Below are positions 61,550-64,000 of a DNA stretch of 64,000 bases, piece by piece. The number at the start of each line of letters is the position of its first letter. The first letter of the stretch is position 1. The stretch is from CAMEON01 sp964463245 (GTDB lineage: Bacteria; Bacillota; Clostridia; Oscillospirales; CAG-272), in NCBI GenBank assembly GCA_964463245.1, contig CAYXBU010000001.1, positions 1-64,000 on the forward strand, given 5' to 3'. The translations under genes were made by a program, and so were the position numbers. The notes beneath the pieces were generated by a model that was not told the origin of the DNA, ran no database searches, and worked only from the letters and a program-made list of their open reading frames with translations.

Positions 61550-62998
61550 ATGATCGAGCAAACAAAGCAGATCGCACTGGATGCGATCACCGCCGAGGCC
61601 GCGACCTTCTGCGACCTGTCGGATGAGATATGGGGCTATGCCGAGCTGTCCTTGAAGGAATTCCGCTCGGCGGGAGCCTACTGCCGCGTGCTGGCCGAGC
61701 TGGGCTTTGCCGTCGAGCAGGAGGTCTGCGGGATCAAGACCGCATTTTTGGGTCGGTACGGCAGCGGGAAGCCGGTGATCGGCATACTCGGCGAGTTTGA
61801 TGCGCTGTCGGGGCTGTCGCAGGTCGGCGGTGCTACCGAGCACACCGAGCTGACCCCCGGTGGGAACGGTCACGGTTGCGGGCATAATATGCTGGGCGCG
61901 GGCGCACTGGCGGCGGCGTACGGCATCAAGACTTATCTGGAAAAGACCGGCAAGAGCGGCACGGTCATCTTCTTCGGTACGCCCGGCGAGGAGGGCGGTG
62001 CAGGGAAGGCCTTCATGGCGAAAGCGGGACTGTGGTACGACATCGACTGCGCCCTGACCTGGCATCCCGACGACGCCAACGAGGTTGTGACCGGTACCTG
62101 CAACTCCTGCATCCAGACCCTCTACCGCTTCCACGGGGTCGCGGCACACGCCGCCGGTGACCCGGAGGACGGTCGCAGTGCGCTGGATGCCGTGGAGCTG
62201 ATGAACACCGGGGTGCAGTACCTGCGGGAGCATATGAAGTCGGATGCTCGCATCCATTACGCCATCATCGACGGCGGCGGTGCCTCCCCCAACGTCGTAC
62301 AGGCCAACGCAAGTGTGCTGTACATGGTGCGCTCCCTGTCGGTCAAGGATGCCCTCGCCCTGCAAGCGCGGGTGGATCGGATCGCTGAGGGGGCGGCACT
62401 CATGACTGAGACCACCTGCGAGAAGGTCTTTATCGACGGTTGCTCCAACACGGTGCCGAACCACACACTGGAGAAGGTGATGTATGAGAATTATACCGCG
62501 TTGGGAGTGCCGCACTATACCAAGGAGGAACAGGCCTTCGCACGCGCCCTCAAGACCACCTACCCCGACCGCGGTCGTCTGCCGGGTCTGGCGGCCGCCT
62601 GTGACCCGAACGCCGCCGCTGTCGTGCGGGAGCTGAGCGATGGCGGGACACTGGCTCTGAATCAGTTCCTCTGCCCGCTCTACACGGGCTACGCCTTTGA
62701 GGCCGGCTCCACCGATGTGGGGGATGTCTCCTGGCAGACCCCGACGGCACAGCTGCATACCGTTTGCTTTCCCGCCGGTGCACCGGGACACTCCTGGCAG
62801 AATGTTTCCTGCGGCAGGACTTCCATCGGGCACAAGGGACTTCTCCACGCGGGACGAGTGCTGGCGGCGACCGCCATCGACCTGTACGAGCACCCCGACC
62901 TGCTGGCCGCCGCACAGGCGGAATTTGAGCAGGTCGCGCAGGGGGGCTACGTCTGCCCCATCCCCGATGGGGAGACCGCTCGGGCGGTGGAGCTGTAA
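61550..62998 (+). CDS. M20 family amidohydrolase (AbgB-like)
   Basis: A 482-residue metallo-amidohydrolase of the AbgB type (p-aminobenzoyl-glutamate or acyl-amino acid hydrolase family). The metal-site motifs are LGEFDALSGL, GHGCGHNMLGAGAL, FGTPGEEGG and a C-terminal GHKGLLHAG with the histidine. It starts seven bases after the ATPase stop codon, so it is very likely in the importer operon. Import of an acylated amino acid or peptide conjugate followed by hydrolysis is the likely job, by position. The start has only a weak upstream site. Confidence 0.92.
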   Translation: MIEQTKQIALDAITAEAATFCDLSDEIWGYAELSLKEFRSAGAYCRVLAELGFAVEQEVCGIKTAFLGRYGSGKPVIGILGEFDALSGLSQVGGATEHTELTPGGNGHGCGHNMLGAGALAAAYGIKTYLEKTGKSGTVIFFGTPGEEGGAGKAFMAKAGLWYDIDCALTWHPDDANEVVTGTCNSCIQTLYRFHGVAAHAAGDPEDGRSALDAVELMNTGVQYLREHMKSDARIHYAIIDGGGASPNVVQANASVLYMVRSLSVKDALALQARVDRIAEGAALMTETTCEKVFIDGCSNTVPNHTLEKVMYENYTALGVPHYTKEEQAFARALKTTYPDRGRLPGLAAACDPNAAAVVRELSDGGTLALNQFLCPLYTGYAFEAGSTDVGDVSWQTPTAQLHTVCFPAGAPGHSWQNVSCGRTSIGHKGLLHAGRVLAATAIDLYEHPDLLAAAQAEFEQVAQGGYVCPIPDGETARAVEL

Positions 62999-63008
62999 AA
63001 ATATCGTG

Positions 63009-63035
63009 TGGGACGCTCTCCCTATGGGCGTCCCA
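63009..63035 (+). terminator. Possible terminator after the amidohydrolase
   Basis: TGGGACG and CGTCCCA arms (63009-63015 and 63029-63035) with a 13-base loop, then a short TTTT after six bases. Confidence 0.5.
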
Positions 63036-63088
63036 TCGATCTTTTAGAGGCACCTTGCGCGTATTTTTGCAAATATTTCCCATTCCTC

Positions 63089-63117
63089 TTGACCGAAGGG
63101 GATTTTTTTGGTATACT
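63089..63117 (+). promoter_or_regulatory. Promoter of the RCC1-like gene
   Basis: TTGACC (63089-63094) and TATACT (63112-63117) with a 17-base spacer, 36 bases before the ATG. Confidence 0.75.
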
Positions 63118-63153
63118 ATAGACAGCATATCACAGCGCAAAGGAGGAAGCCAT

Positions 63154-64000
63154 ATGACAAGCGTGAGCGAGGCGGCAGGGGTGCGGTATGCCGAGTCCGA
63201 GGGGGATCGGGAGTTGACCCGTCTGCAGGACAGCATTCGTGCGCGGAAGGGCATCCTTGCCTGCGGGAGGGAGTACGCGGCCGCCGTGACGGCGGAGGGG
63301 CGAGTTCGCTTTGCGGGTACAAACAAGTGGGGGCAGGAGGCCGCCGCCGCTTGGCGGAATATGACAGCCGTCGTGGGCGGCGCGGAATGCATTCTGGGCG
63401 TGACGACCGACGGCTCGGTGCGCTTTGCCGGGCGGGATACGGCGGGTCTGCGGGCAGGGCTTGCGCACCTACGGCGGGTCTCCCTGCTGGCGGTATCCCC
63501 CACACACGCCGCCGCCCTGCTGATGGGTGGGCGCGTCCTGTGTGTCGGGGACGGAGCAGAGGCTTGCGCCGCCGTGTCGGAGTGGCGCGACATACGGGAT
63601 ATTTGTTGCGGACGGAATTTCACCTTGGGTCTGACCGCGGACGGCGAGGTGTTGGTGGCGGGCGGCGACTACGCCCTACGGGAGAAGATCGCCGCGTGGG
63701 GGCGAGTCGCGGGGCTTTTCTCGGACGACTGTGGAGAGCAGGTGTATGCCATCACGGCCACCGGTGGCTTGGTCGGTACCGGTCGTATCCCCGGACGACT
63801 GCGCCGTGCGGGACACCTCGCCTTCGTGGCCGCCTCCCGCGCGGGTATTTGGGGCATCACCGCGACGGGACAGCTCTGTGGACGGCGCCGCATGACCGAC
63901 GGAACGGCACTCTTGACGCTGGCGGCGGGGGGCGGACATCTCCTGTCACTGGATCGGGATGGGTGTGTACACGAGCCGGAGCCGCGGCTCGGGGGTGCAC
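63154..64000 (+). CDS. RCC1-like repeat protein (5' part, cut by window edge)
   Basis: An open reading frame of 282 codons without stop before the edge, starting at ATG 63154 with AAAGGAGG seven bases upstream and a promoter at 63089. After a helical start the sequence is made of repeats of about 45-50 residues with glycine-rich turns and strands of the type 'ilaCGreyaaaVTaeGrVrfaGtN', e.g. ILACGREYAAAVTAEGRVRFAGTN, CILGVTTDGSVRFAGRD, CCGRNFTLGLTADGEVLVAGGDY. This resembles RCC1/beta-propeller repeats found in clostridial proteins of unknown function (motifs shown in short form only). No signal peptide is seen. The function is unknown. Confidence 0.75.
   Translation, partial: MTSVSEAAGVRYAESEGDRELTRLQDSIRARKGILACGREYAAAVTAEGRVRFAGTNKWGQEAAAAWRNMTAVVGGAECILGVTTDGSVRFAGRDTAGLRAGLAHLRRVSLLAVSPTHAAALLMGGRVLCVGDGAEACAAVSEWRDIRDICCGRNFTLGLTADGEVLVAGGDYALREKIAAWGRVAGLFSDDCGEQVYAITATGGLVGTGRIPGRLRRAGHLAFVAASRAGIWGITATGQLCGRRRMTDGTALLTLAAGGGHLLSLDRDGCVHEPEPRLGGA

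Overview
The window looks like the chromosome of a GC-rich member of the Clostridia (Bacillota), probably an uncultured gut relative of the Oscillospiraceae/Ruminococcaceae. The reasons are the strong AGGAGG-type ribosome binding sites, perfect TTGACA-17-TATAAT promoters, clostridial gene neighbourhoods (lepB-rbgA-rnhB-yraN, feoA-feoA-feoB with a Cys-rich partner, a DUF1836 regulator), many lipobox lipoproteins with Thr/Glu/Pro-rich linkers, and BspA-type leucine-rich repeats. This placement is an inference from gene content; no rRNA is present.

Region 1 (1-10.1 kb). A minus-strand housekeeping operon runs from a strong promoter near 5.24 kb: lepB, rbgA/ylqF, rnhB, yraN, an M19 dipeptidase and thrC. 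Divergent from it is a four-gene plus-strand set: a membrane-anchored unknown protein, a MoxR AAA+ ATPase, a DUF58 protein and a helical-repeat membrane protein with a DUF4129-like tail. tRNA-Gly(CCC), with its own promoter and terminator, closes the region.

Region 2 (10.2-17.9 kb). On the minus strand lie an acyl-ACP thioesterase, a DUF47 PhoU-like protein and a PiT phosphate transporter, followed by class II fructose-bisphosphate aldolase. A ferrous-iron operon (feoA1, feoA2, feoB, FeoB-associated Cys-rich protein) then reads rightward. Its promoter is followed by two identical-arm palindromes that look like operators of a DtxR/MntR-type metal repressor.

Region 3 (17.9-52.4 kb) is the accessory, surface-directed part. 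It holds a minus-strand lipoprotein made partly of about 90-residue repeats and a divergent FAD-dependent oxidoreductase. Next comes a very long same-strand gene set of about 24.5 kb: a 2479-residue wall/membrane-anchored subtilisin-like protease carrying BspA-type repeats, an InlB/GLUG-type lipoprotein, an oligopeptide-binding lipoprotein with a large insertion, OppB with a large extracytoplasmic insertion, OppC, OppD, OppF, and two giant lipoproteins. A third giant lipoprotein (1669 residues) follows under its own strong promoter. The gene order suggests a machine that digests protein outside the cell, imports the peptides and displays large beta-rich lipoproteins. Several lipoproteins share a recurring 'IPxxFxGxW' module, and the OppB insertion shows a related-looking pattern.

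Region 4 (52.4-64 kb). It contains a GNAT acetyltransferase, a DUF1836 protein with a small membrane protein, lysS, an ECF sigma factor with a membrane partner built of duplicated A-B-A-B extracellular domains, a polar amino acid ABC importer (binding protein, permease, ATPase with an unusual insertion) linked to an M20 amidohydrolase, and the start of an RCC1-like repeat protein cut by the window edge.
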